Positions 24,775 through 35,205 of a DNA stretch of 64,000 nucleotides are shown piece after piece. The position numbers and the translations under genes were made by a program. A model generated the notes under the pieces. It did not search any database and had not been told where the DNA came from. It saw only the letters and a list, made by a program, of their open reading frames with translations. The first letter of the stretch is position 1. Each line of letters starts with the position of its first letter. Source of the DNA: Dipteronia dyeriana. Lineage: Eukaryota > Streptophyta > Magnoliopsida > Sapindales > Sapindaceae. The stretch covers positions 12,416,001-12,480,000 of the forward strand of contig CM065296.1 of NCBI GenBank assembly GCA_032871835.1. The letters are read 5' to 3'.

Positions 24775-25308
24775 TGTTGGAAAATTCCATCATATGGGGT
24801 CACACATGTGAACATTAAATGTGTTGTGCTATCTTTTGGTTAAGGCTAAATTAAAGTTAATTGAGATTTAAAGTATTAAGGCTTAAGGGTATAATTGTTA
24901 TGGAATTAATGTGTAGATACCAGAGTGCTATTTCTAATTTGTTGAGGGGCCGAATTAGAAATAGCCAACATATAATAATTTGATTATTATATATATTTAG
25001 GGTTATGGTCCCCAAATTACACGATACTTTAGTTTTCTCTGTATCCTATAAACAGAGCAAATAGAACACAGTAGGGTTCATAAAGATCGTGATAATTTGG
25101 AAGATTACAACCCGTTCACAAATCTCCAGCAATGGATTCAGGTATGCTTCCGCTTTTTAGATTTAATTATTTTCTCTTGAATTGATATGGGTTATGTTAT
25201 ATAGTTTAAGGTTTGATTAAGTATGTATGGAAACATGTATAGGTTAAACATCTAGATTATGTTTGTGTCTAAGCATGTTATAGTTTTATGTTAATCGAAT
25301 TTCTAACA
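24775..25308 (+). repeat. 3' LTR of the complete-ended copia
   Basis: Partner of 18895-19433. It begins after GTGGGAGAT with TGTTGG and ends TTCTAACA at 25308, followed by the target duplication GTTGA (25309-25313). Confidence 0.95.
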
Positions 25309-26243
25309 GTTGAGGCTATGAACCTAACAACAAAACGCAAAGAAAAGAATCAAGATTTTTTACGACTTCAAAAATAAAAGAAACAGAAAAAACACACACA
25401 AGGATGTACCTTCATAGTTGAATGTAATACGAATTGACAATCTCTCATTCTGCACTAATACAATCTTTCCCTATGAACCCCAAGCAATCACCCACTTCAC
25501 CTTCCAATCACCCTTAGGTTTCTTTCCTTGAGGTACAAGATTTCCTATTGGATGGGTACATTTTAAGTAAAATTTCCCCAATGTGGTGGCATATTTATTT
25601 CCTTGGTAAATGGAAACAAAATCCTTAAGGTTTGGAGGAACCCCATCATCCTCCACCCTCAAAATAAAAAGTCCAATACTGTTTCACTAAGTCAAAGGGC
25701 AAAGCTGGAAAGGAGCAATTTCTTGACTCGCTAGAACTTTTCTAGTAAAAGGGTGCAGGTGCAAGTGCAATCTCAAACCTTGACCAATGGTAATAAGATG
25801 AGGATGAAGATCTCACTCCTCCGGATTTGAAGGATCATATTTAGCAGGAGGCGCAACTAGGGTTATTGATTGAGGAACACAATAAATGGAAAGCAAGAAA
25901 GCAATCGCTTCATGAGAAATGACCGAATCCCTAAGAGAATGACAACATTTTTTTTGTCAAGACGAACAGCATGAGAAAGAGCTTCTCGAGTCCTATAACC
26001 TATGGCATTTTTCCTTTTTTTTAAAGGGACATGAGATTCAACCACAATAGGATTATTCCTATGTTCACCAGAAGATTTCTTACCCTTTCCACCAACTTCT
26101 TCATCAGAATAATCAAATCGGTTGACACTTAGAACCCTAGACGTACCCCCTGCAACACCCAAACCTCCCAAAGGAGAAGTCTTTGACAAAAAATGATTTG
26201 TCACTAACAAAGGAAGTAAAAAGGCTTCTGGGTACATACTCAC

Positions 26244-27671
26244 TAGCCACTCATAAGGATTCTCCCTCAGACAATATCTATTTAAGGGAAAAAAATTCCT
26301 CCATTTCTTAGAAAAAAAATCATGTGAAAAGGAATAAAAAAAGAATTACCAAAGCAGGAAGAAGTAACCAAATCGAAGGAAAAACCAAGTCAAAATCCAC
26401 CACTGCAAAAGTACCAAAAGCAAAAAAATCATCATCAACAAAAGAAAGCAATGACAGGAGAAATGAGAAAGACGAAGAAACAAGTGGAAATAAAGGCATT
26501 CTCTTTTCTCTTTCTTCAAGCATAAAAGAATATATGTCACACTAGAAACTTTAGGCTTAAATAAAAGAGAAATGGTTTGCAATTCTCAAGGACAAACCCA
26601 ACCGTTGGATCACTTCAAAGGACTGGATTCACTTTGAAGAAAGACTTATCTAAGAAGCAAACCATGGTTGACGTCAACAAAAGCAGGGCCAATTATGTCA
26701 CGCCACACATCATAACTGACACCAAAATACAATGACATCATCCAAAAAAAGATATGCATAAAAAAATAAGATAAAAGAAACTCACGTCTATAACGATGTG
26801 AAAAACATGAGTCTTTTAGCATTTTTTTCACTCAATGCTAAAAGACTGGTGGACTTGTTAACAAACAGAAATATTCTAGTAATCCAAATAGGCTTTTCAT
26901 CAGGATAAGCTCACTAGTAGCGACCGCCACCTCTGGGAGACCATGCCATTCCACAATATGAAGTCGCCCATAAAAAATAAAGAAAATCCACCACATCATC
27001 AAAGCATAAGAATCTAGAAGAAAGTAGAGTGATGTCAACTTTAAAAGATAACGATAAAAAGGATTTTTATCCAAAAAGAGTCATTATGGTATTAAACCAA
27101 ATAAGGGAATAAATGTGGGGTCATTCTGATCTCTCATAACAAACCCAACAAATTATGGAAAAGAAAATATTTTTCATACAACCCAATCATTACAAATGCC
27201 ATTGACCTCTATCCAAGGACAAATCACTAGATTCCGCATCAGCAAAGGAGTTAACACATCACAGAAATGAAACAAGAATTGCACCAAGAGTTCATTACTT
27301 TTTCCTTACTTTTAAGGAAGAAAGATTAGGAATATTCTAATAAAAAAAAATTGTATACCAACGGGCAAAGGACACTTGTCTGCCCACTTGTCCAAATTGT
27401 AGTACATGTAGACCGTGGGTCTAAGTAAAAATATTAGCTTTTCCTATGAAATAATCATGTTCTCTAGCTTTGAATATTTTCTGCTTTGACGACGAAGGAG
27501 GAGGTCGCCATCCCTTGTCAGTCGTCCTCCATCGTTTCTATTAAGCATATTTTTCTTCTTATCCCAAATGATTTCACCCCATCCTTAATTTTTTTTTCTC
27601 TCAAACAAAAAGGAAAAGCTTCCAACCTTGATACTTACTCTCGAAAACAGATTTTCTGAGGATAATCCAAC
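26244..27671. other. unassigned AT-rich region
   Basis: I recognise no gene here. Short minus-strand frames (26838-27074 and 26646-26831) and a lysine-rich + frame (26324-26545) have no domain I can name. The lysine-rich one follows A-rich composition. It may be upstream sequence of the pseudogene to the left or another decayed element. Confidence 0.4.
26810..26847. repeat. perfect 14-bp inverted repeat with 10-base loop
   Basis: AGTCTTTTAGCATT at 26810-26823 is the exact complement of AATGCTAAAAGACT at 26834-26847. The loop starts with a T-run. No flanking duplication or gene end explains it. Confidence 0.8.
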
Positions 27672-27703
27672 ATTGTTTTATTCTTGGGAATACATGATGC
27701 AAG

Positions 27704-28150
27704 TGTTGGTGCCACGGTTTACCGATCGCGCAACGGAAGAAATTTTTTAAAATTTTATTTCAAAGAAATACTGCGACCAGTAAACCCTATTATCTATTTT
27801 TCGGAACAGTATACTAAAAAATCAAAATCAAAATCGAAATAGAGAAGAGAAGAAACAATTTCTTTATACGTACATAGGAGTCTACTTCTCTTTAATTCAA
27901 TTTGCTCCTAGTTTGAACTACTTGATCTTCCTCGCTATCTCCCAAAACCGGTAACAGCGTGTGGGCGCTTCAAGTACCCAGGAACTGGAATGGAGGATAT
28001 ATAGAATATTGAAGCACTTTTTCATCCAAAACAAAAACACCTAGAACGTTTCTAGTTAAAAAATTATTATTTTTCTTTCTTTCTTTTACTGTTCACGACC
28101 TGCACCTCACATAAAGAAGTAATGTTTTTTGTTTTGTTTTGTTTGAATTC
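27704..28150 (-). repeat. partial 3' LTR of the degenerate element
   Basis: It matches 29338-29780 with many substitutions, including the shared CTATCTCCC-AACCGGTAA block (27937 and 29557). Beyond about 28150 the match stops, so the rest of this LTR is lost or replaced. Confidence 0.75.
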
Positions 28151-28210
28151 TCTTTTAATCATATTAAAACTAAAACACTTGATAAAAATTGGTTAACATG
28201 CATATATGAT

Positions 28211-28325
<115 letters not shown>

Positions 28326-28639
28326 GCACAACTGATCTAAATTACATGTGTATGCATGACAATGGTTTACTTATTACATAATAAAAGCATATATGAATTG
28401 ACCGACTACAATGGGTTTATCTAACTTAAACAAAATCTAATTACAAAAATTATCCAAGGCATTCATTGGTCTTCTTGTAATTCATCTTTTCTTCAAGTCC
28501 ATCTTATGCATCTTCCAGGCACAAAATCAAGTTCAACTTGATTTATTTTGAATGGATCCATCTCATGGATTAAATCTAAAGTCCAAATGTTAATATAACA
28601 TTTTTCGGAGGCCCGAAATTTTCCAAAAAGAAAATTGGC

Positions 28640-29050
28640 CCAAAATTACTCACTAGCGTTTGTGAATGTGCAACATTTGCAAGGCATCATGTGCACCATA
28701 CACTACAATTGCACAGAGTGCATAATTGAGTTGTGCAACACTTGCACATTGAAGTGCATGTGCATGACAACAACACACAATGTTACATCATACTTGTATG
28801 TGTTGCGTATGTAATGCGCATACAAAACATTTTAACACATATGTTTTTGCGCATTAATTGTGCATGTGCATGCATAAGCTTTGCACATCTGTTACTACAT
28901 AAAGAACACATGTTGTGGCAGTCCAGTTGCACAAATGCATCACAATTGATTTGTGTATCGCGCAACATATGTATATTTCAAACCATCTGTGTAGTTCACT
29001 TGCAAACGCATCACATGCACAACCTTTTTGTGTGTCCAACACACAACCGA
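28640..29050. repeat. stretch dense in GTGCA/TGCAC words
   Basis: TGCA, often as GTGCA, TGCAC or GTGCAT, occurs every 10-25 bases, far above the surrounding density. Examples are TTGTGCAACACTTGCAC near 28732 and GAAGTGCATGTGCATGAC near 28750. It lies in what remains of the element's leader. Overlapping frames rich in C, H and M follow from this composition. Confidence 0.65.
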
Positions 29051-29322
29051 TTTCTTCATCTTCTCGAATTGATCTCTCGAATAATATTACAAAATATGAT
29101 TTACATAGAACAATTATAGCCAGAAAAAAATTTATTACAACCCGGAATTAATATTACAAAAAAAAATATTACAATTAAAATCCAAAACCCTAAAGCCCAT
29201 GTACATCAACCATGTTTAAATTAAACAATTTAATTATAAACATTCATACAGTCAGATAGATGGTGCTTACACATTCATACATGACAGAAGCATCAAAATC
29301 GATTCTCCCGTTCTGAAAAATT

Positions 29323-29335
29323 GGCTCTGATACCA
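29323..29335 (-). other. primer-binding site (initiator tRNA-Met), reverse orientation
   Basis: GGCTCTGATACCA on the + strand is the complement of TGGTATCAGAGCC. It sits two bases left of the right-hand LTR and sets the minus orientation of the element. Confidence 0.9.
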
Positions 29336-29337
29336 AT

Positions 29338-31828
29338 TGTTGGTGCCTCGGTTTATCGATCGCACAACGGAAGAAACTTTATAAATTTTATTTCAAAGAA
29401 ATATTGTGACCAACAAACCCTATGATCTATTTTTCGAAACAATATAATAAAAAATCGAAATAAATATGAGAAGAAACAATTTCTTCATACATGCGTAGAG
29501 GCTCATTCTCTTTAATTCAATCCGCTCTTTGTTTGAACCGCTTGATCTTTCTCGCTATCTCCCGGAACCGGTAAAGACGTGTGGGCCTGTCACATACTCA
29601 AGAAATTGAATGGAGGATATAGAGAAGATTGAAGAAACTTTTTCTTCAAAAAAAAACACCTAAAACGTTTCTAGTTAAAAAAAATTTATTTATTTTCTTT
29701 CTTTCTTTTACTGTGCATGACATACACCTCACATAAAGAAATAACTTTTTTATTTATTTGACTTCTCTTTTTTTGGTGTGGTGTCTCTAGAGATCGGCAT
29801 TTCCCTCATGGAACCCCCACCCCCACGGGGCCCCACCTCCATTTGGGGGCAAATTTTGCCTCAAAATAGGGTTTGGGGGTAGGGGTGGGGGCAATTTTTG
29901 CCCCCAAAATCTGAACGGGGTAGGTGCCTACCCCCACCACCATTTCCATAGTCCCTCATTTCCTTTATTAGGGATGTGGGTGGAGCCCCATTTCTCCATA
30001 TATATTTTTATATTTTTACTTTTATTTTCTTAAAAATTTGTAACTTTAACTCTATTACTAATTTACTCTTCACCCATTTTCCCTCATTTCCACATATATA
30101 TTTATGTGTAATACTATATCGCTATAGTTATTTTTATTAATTTTAAAATAAATTAAATCCATTATATATTTTAGATTATTTATTGGATTGAATATCGAAA
30201 TATGGTGAATTGAATGATTAAAATGATCGAATTTCGAATCTAAAATTATTAATTTTGGATTTTAAATTGAAAAACATTAGGATTGAAAACGGGAGAAATA
30301 GGGGATGGGGGTGGGAGCAGGGGAACCTCTCCCCAAACACCCTCATCCCCACTTCCCCCAAATAGGGTTTGGGTCGGGGTGGGGGGAAGTTCTAGAAATG
30401 GGGGTGAGGGACCCTCCCCCACCCTAATAAGTCCCCACACTCATCCTTGGTTTTTTTTTTTCAAGAAGCACATATCTCATATATTTCTTTTAAAAAGATA
30501 AACGGATGATATATTTTTTAATTTAAAATAAAATCTTTATTTTATTTTATTAAAAGATGTCATCTTATTTGAATTTAAACTATTTAAATTTAAAAATTAA
30601 TATTTAATTAATTAAAAATAAGATAATCATATTATCCTATCTTTCTAATATAAATATCAACTAACACCCTCCATCAATGATTTATTACATAATTAAATAA
30701 TTTTATTATTTAATTATCATAATTAAATTCATTAATTAAATAATCTCATTCTTAAATTAAATCCCAAATAAATACGTGTTATTTTTATAACACAATTAAT
30801 TGGACAATCCAATTAATTAACCGTGACCCGTGTTACCTAAATCGATCAGGCGATCAAGGGGACCTAATGGACCTATAATATTTTGAGCTCCAATAATCCT
30901 TAGAAATAATTAATTAAACTCTTTAATTAATATTTCATGATTATTAACTTCGGTGTTATTCCATTAAAAATCCAAAGCTGCACTATATAAACTATAGACG
31001 TTTTTACACAAACCAATATTACTCTGTGTCCATCGATATAGCTGTTACATATGGTATAATCCTCCACAAGTAGTTCATAATTAGATATGGGTCATAATGT
31101 CCGTTATATCCCTCTAATTATATCTTTCTATTAGGTACCATTGATTCTCTAATGAACAATAAATCCTACATTCTTTACGGAATTAGGAGAGCACTCATAT
31201 TGTTCAAGCCCCGAATCAACCCTTAAGGGAACTACCATCTACTTCTCACAAGAAGGAGTGGATTCCACTATTGTGTACAAATCTTACCAGCCACAAGCCA
31301 AATCGCAATCCCAACATACGGAGCATATTGATCGGGAATGCAACTCCGACTTCACTCATGGTACATCAAAGATTACGATCTAACTTGAAGGAGTCGATAA
31401 GACACTTAGGATTAGGATCACCCATATATAGCCATCATTAGTTGATATATATGAATCTCATCATTAAACGGATCTTAGTGAAAGATTCATATAGATCATG
31501 GCCCAGTCCTATATGATCACATCATACAAGGGCCTCCATTCTCATATCTCCATATGAATGATCCAGGATATGATCACCGTACACTACGGAATGGACCACA
31601 ACTGTAGATTAACCACAAATAAAGTACCTAAATTTATTTGCTATCTATAGACTCTTTAGATGTTAACCACAAATAAAGTACACAGTTCATGATTACATTC
31701 GACAATCTTGGATGTTAAATGCACAATTTACACGTAATATATGACATAAGAAGAATGAATTATATTATTCATTTATTTATGTTAACATTCCATTTACAAA
31801 TTACAAGTTTTGTGCATAAACCCCAACA
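29338..31828 (-). repeat. 5' LTR of the degenerate element, with a foreign-looking block inside
   Basis: It starts TGTTGGTGCCTCGG and ends CATAAACCCCAACA. The length of 2.49 kb includes a G/C-skewed block (29785-30460) that may be a nested insertion. The part from 30470 is AT-rich and non-coding. Confidence 0.7.
29785..30460. repeat. G/C-skewed block inside the LTR, possibly a nested non-autonomous element
   Basis: The left part (29810-30000) is full of CCCCCACC and GGGGTGGGGG runs. The right part (30290-30440) has similar runs, with AT-rich DNA between. TAGAGATCGGCATTTCCC at the left and an inverted AAGGATGAG at the right are faintly like hAT ends. No target duplication is clear. Confidence 0.35.
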
Positions 31829-32420
31829 TCAATTATTCTTGAATGACATTATTTCCTATGTACGAATATTTAGTGCTATTGTCAGTGGCGATTTTGTTGA
31901 GGTTATTCCTAGAATAGATAGTATGCCGACGACATGATGATTCAACTGCCTTGTTAAGCACAAGGAAGCCAAGTTTAAGAAACCTATATCACCTTCTTCT
32001 TTTGTTACTATCAATAATTTTTTATGTATGTTTATTGATTAATAGAGTATCTTAAAGGCATGTCCCTGTTTAGCTTTTGTTGTACCAGTTGATTGCCTTG
32101 GCTTTAAATGGTTAGCTTGAAGACTTACTTAATATGGTTTCTCATGTTTCAGCAACGAAATTTGTGAAAGGGAAGAAAATGCAGGAAGTCTTGATTATCA
32201 AAAACACGTGAGTTTTGTGTCTTATCTATATATTAAATATTCTTTTTTTCGTAATAGAGTTTTCAAACAGTGAATTTTGTTATTAACTTTAGTGAGTGTT
32301 TTGTGCTTGCCATTTTATTCAATTTCTTGCTTTAATATTGTTTTGATGTCTAGAAATCTAATAATTTTATGATGAATTATATTTAATTGTATGATAATGT
32401 TTTTGGGGATCTTTTAGGAA
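31829..32420 (+). pseudogene. partial copy of ISU1: end of intron 1, exon 2, start of intron 2
   Basis: The stretch matches 54058-54640 of the intact gene. Exon 2 is 32153-32207, 55 bp as in ISU1, between a CAG acceptor and a GTGAGT donor. It encodes ATKFVKGKKMQEVLIIKNT where ISU1 has ATEWVKGKQMQEVLTIKNT. A further homologous piece (27672-27703) lies left of the degenerate LTR element, which split the copy. Exons 1 and 3, with all three scaffold cysteines, are absent, so no functional product is possible. The three amino-acid changes in so short an exon suggest relaxed constraint. Confidence 0.9.
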
Positions 32421-32454
32421 TCTTATCGAAGAACAGAGTGCTAAAAAGATTCTT

Positions 32455-33771
32455 GAATTATAAAGAATGCAAATGGGTGTCCTTAGACATAAATTGAGGT
32501 GGATTTAGAAACACTATTGGTCTAAATAGACCCAACCCACTTCTTTAGGCCCACTTATCAAAATTGGGCCCGTTATTTCAAATAACTCGTTGAAGTTGGC
32601 CCAATAACCTAAATCGACGTGGCAAGAAGAAGATCATTATAGGTGTGGACACAATCAACCACATTTTCTTGTCTTGCAAGTGGTCTTGAAATCTTTGGTT
32701 GAGATGTATAAGTTGGTGGGAAATTTGTTATTGTCCTACCCTTACTCTGCTGGGAAAGTGGAAATGGTGGAGCGGTCTTTGCCCTTTGAAGATTTCGGCT
32801 AGAGCTTGGATGTCCATGTTTTTTGCAATTACTTAGACTATTTAGGAAAATAGAAACGGAAGGTTTTTAGGAATGGCAAAGTTTGTTTGGATCAAGCTGA
32901 AGACATGGTTAGATTCAAGGTTGCTTGGTGGTCTAAAAACTTTGGGACGGGTCTGGATTTAAGAGGTCGGTGCACAGAGGTGATGAAGGTAAAGGTCTAA
33001 AAGTTGGATGGTCTCCTTCGACTGAAGATACCCTGAAATTTAACATGGATGGGTCGGTAAAAAGGGTTCAGGGGCCAACTGGTATTGATGGACTCTTAAG
33101 AGACCATACAAGCAGGGTTTGGTCTTTATTATTTAAGTACATTGGGATCCAAACGGCAATCACAATTGAGATTTAGGCTATTGCCGGAGTTTTTTTTCTT
33201 GTGTGTGTCCAAACCAGAGTTTGTGGGTAAAAAAATTGTGCTTACCAGCGACTCTAAGGTTGCTGCTTCTTGGATTAATTCTGAGGGTTTTGGTAGTTTA
33301 AGTTTGGTTCAAAGCATTTATGATATCCGTTCTAACCTTTCAAGGGCTTCGAATTCCTTTGCAGACCTCTTGGCGAAAAAAGGTCAACAAATAAGGGATA
33401 GGTCGTTTCTAAGAGTATCTGTTGAGGCCGTTTGTTTGTTTTTTTTCCTTTTCATGGTTTGCCCTACTTTCGCTAGGTGGTTGTGCTAGTTGTGTATTGG
33501 TTATTTCTTTTGTGCTCTGTTTTTCGTGTTTCTGGTGCACTGCTTGGTTGAGGGCGATTGCCAAAGCTTTTTTGTTTGTGTTTGTTTGCTCTCTTTGCGG
33601 CCATTGTTTTATTCATGTGCCCTTTGTGGCTTTCTTTAATAAAGGTTTCAAGCTTTTCAAAAAAAAAAAAAAAGACCAGCATAAACACAAAAATCGTACG
33701 ATATTTGAAACCGAAGAGAAAGAGAACCGACCTAGTCCAGGAATTCGGGAAACAGATTTTTAACACCTGAG
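32455..33771. repeat. copy of the ISU1 upstream flank, interrupted by a LINE
   Basis: 32455-32641 matches 47655-47742 plus 52164-52245 (shared ATAAATTGAGGTGG, AACCTAAATCGACGTGG). 33674-33771 matches 52245-52350 (shared CGTACGATA, CTAGTCCAGGAATTC, TTTTTAACACCTG). In this copy no hAT is present between AATAGACCCAAC and the following C, so it is an empty site for the hAT at 47743-52163. Confidence 0.85.
32642..33673 (+). mobile_element. 5'-truncated LINE with zinc-knuckle and RNase H tail
   Basis: The segment begins in a zf-RVT region (DTINHIFLSCKW) and continues to an RNase H domain with D in KFNMDGS, E near AITIEI, D in LTSDSKVAASWI and D in SFADLLAKKG. It then has a 3' tail with AATAAA (33638-33643) and a run of 15 A (33659-33673). 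Imperfect target duplications AAGAAGATCATTATA (32627-32641) and AAAGACCAGCATA (33671-33683) flank it; the intact paralogous site is near 52229-52246. Stops and frameshifts (near 32700, 32850, 33174) make it inactive. RT and the first ORF are missing. Confidence 0.85.
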
Positions 33772-33832
33772 CTAATACAAACAATGATGGTTCGAGGTCA
33801 ACTACTAGTATATTTCAATTGTTGTTTATAGG

Positions 33833-34705
33833 TGTTGACGCCGATTTCTGGATTATACCAGAAAAGCCAACAATGATTGGATTTCGGCTATTGATTTAAA
33901 GAGAAAGAGATGCAGAGAGAGTAACAAAGACAAGGTTTACGTGGTAAAACTCCGATGGCCGGAGAAACATCCACGGGTGGTTGAAGGATCAACCAAGCCA
34001 AAATCCACTAAGAGAATAAGATGTTTACAAGCTCTCGATCTCTCTTTTCTCTCTCTGTATTTACTCTAATTGTTGTATGCTATATTGCCTATATCTTTTG
34101 GAGCCAGATTATGGGTCTATTTATATGCTTATAGAACCCTAATTTACCTTGTACAAGTAATACAAGATATTTGTATTTAATTGTGATTTGGTTACTTGTT
34201 TGAGGTTGATTTGTCTTCTTTCCTGTTTCGGAGTCTTTTTCAGAAATCGAGTGGGATTCTAGTAGTGTAGTTCAATTTGGACTTGTTTCCTTATAAGAAT
34301 GTAGACTTCGTAAGGAAATCAAGTTATTTCCTGATTGGGGGACTTTTCTAACTTGAAGTTCCATTATTTGGGATTCCTTCATGACGGATACCTTCGTGTA
34401 TTTAATGACAATCCGTATGAAATAAGCACCAAGTTCTTACTCGGGTCGTATTTATTCCTGAGTAAGAGTAATACTTGATTGTCGTGAGTAGTGCTGTTTG
34501 AGCCCGAGTTGAAGTATTATTTAACCAGTCCCGAGTGCTGTTAGCTGATCCCGAGTAGGTTTTATTCAGTATATGCTTACTTGGGCTTTTCTTCTCTTTA
34601 ATGATGCCTCATAGGATATTTCCCAAATGCACATCTGGGCGTCCACCGGGCTATTTTTTCCTTCCTGTCAATGACATGTATGCTTTGTAAAATTTACATA
34701 CAACA
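33833..34705 (-). repeat. 3' LTR of the Tat element, with polypurine tract
   Basis: Same length as 44057-44929 and differing by a few percent by eye. The minus-strand purine tract AAAGGGGTAT lies immediately inside (34706-34715). Confidence 0.93.
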
Positions 34706-35205
34706 ATACCCCTTTAAAATATTTTTACCGAGGAAAATTTCATTTCGGGCAAGAGTATTTTAATCATCTTAATTTTCTCTCGACAGAATAGCCGTCTTGT
34801 CATAATGGCGTGTCTTAATGGCGACTCTGTAATTTCGATTCGCTCCATCACGCGAGATCTTAATTGATAGCGACGTTTTTAAAGTTTTGACGGTTGAGGG
34901 CTACTTCCTGTCTTGACACAGGTCCCTTGTCTCTTCGTTTTTCAATATCATTTATGAGAAATGATTTTTATGTTTCCCCAAGCACCGCCTACGTCATCGA
35001 GTTTCGTCATAAATTTTCTGCCCGCTTTGAAATCCTAGGGTTTTTTGCCGTCTCATCTTTAAATTCTTCGTTGAGAGACATTTTTGGTTTATTCTCAAAA
35101 ATTCAGCAGAAATCTCTTTAAACTCGGACTTCTTTATCCAGAAATTCACGATTCTCCGCTTGAAGATCTTGCATCAGTCTCAATTCAAGGTTAGTTTTAA
35201 TGTGA

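Larger units (their letters stand above)
18895..25308 (+). mobile_element. Ty1/copia retrotransposon with both LTRs and 5-bp target duplication
   Basis: Two LTRs (539 and 534 bp) start with TGTTGGAAAATTCC and end with TTCTAACA. The flanks are GTTGA on both sides (18890-18894 and 25309-25313). A primer site for initiator tRNA-Met follows the 5' LTR. Inside are a 2-kb leader with three tandem 390-bp repeats, gag, the integrase tail, RT and RNase H. The zinc knuckle, protease and integrase core are missing at about 22200-22230, so the copy is non-autonomous as well as mutated. It lies inside the minus-strand pseudogene 18506-26243. Confidence 0.95.
18506..26243 (-). pseudogene. Tat antisense-ORF-like pseudogene (putative gypsy-type transposon domain), split by a copia insertion
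   Basis: Only 25314-26243 and 18506-18889 belong to this gene; the copia at 18895-25308 splits it. Minus-strand reading from 26243 gives a KKSSGEH-type linker. After a frameshift at an A-run near 25945 it gives SHEAIAFLL...GQGLRLHLHLHPFTRKVLASQEIAPFQLCPL, then VPPNLKDFVSIYQGNKYATTLGKFYL (25662-25471). This aligns by eye with the domain at 35600-35900 (GVTFSLQPFIAWFLAEARIAPAQL). Beyond the copia, frames can be joined by GT/AG introns into LLDTSSNFKEELVRIVGC...SGFWK and NCLKIPKNLNPAITKGFG. At least four stops and one frameshift break it. The family call is inferred from pattern, not from a database. Confidence 0.5.

Noticed and set aside
29323..29335. tRNA-like sequence
   Set aside because: Only the 3' end of initiator tRNA-Met is matched, next to an LTR; it is a primer-binding site and not a tRNA gene.
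30249..30501. Proline/glycine-rich frames on both strands
   Set aside because: Product of the G/C-run block; no homology pattern seen.
32153..32207. A second functional ISU gene
   Set aside because: Only exon 2 is present; exons 1 and 3 with the metal-binding cysteines are missing.
33422..33784. Hydrophobic frames at the LINE 3' end
   Set aside because: They lie in the T-rich 3' tail of the LINE on both strands and carry no domain.
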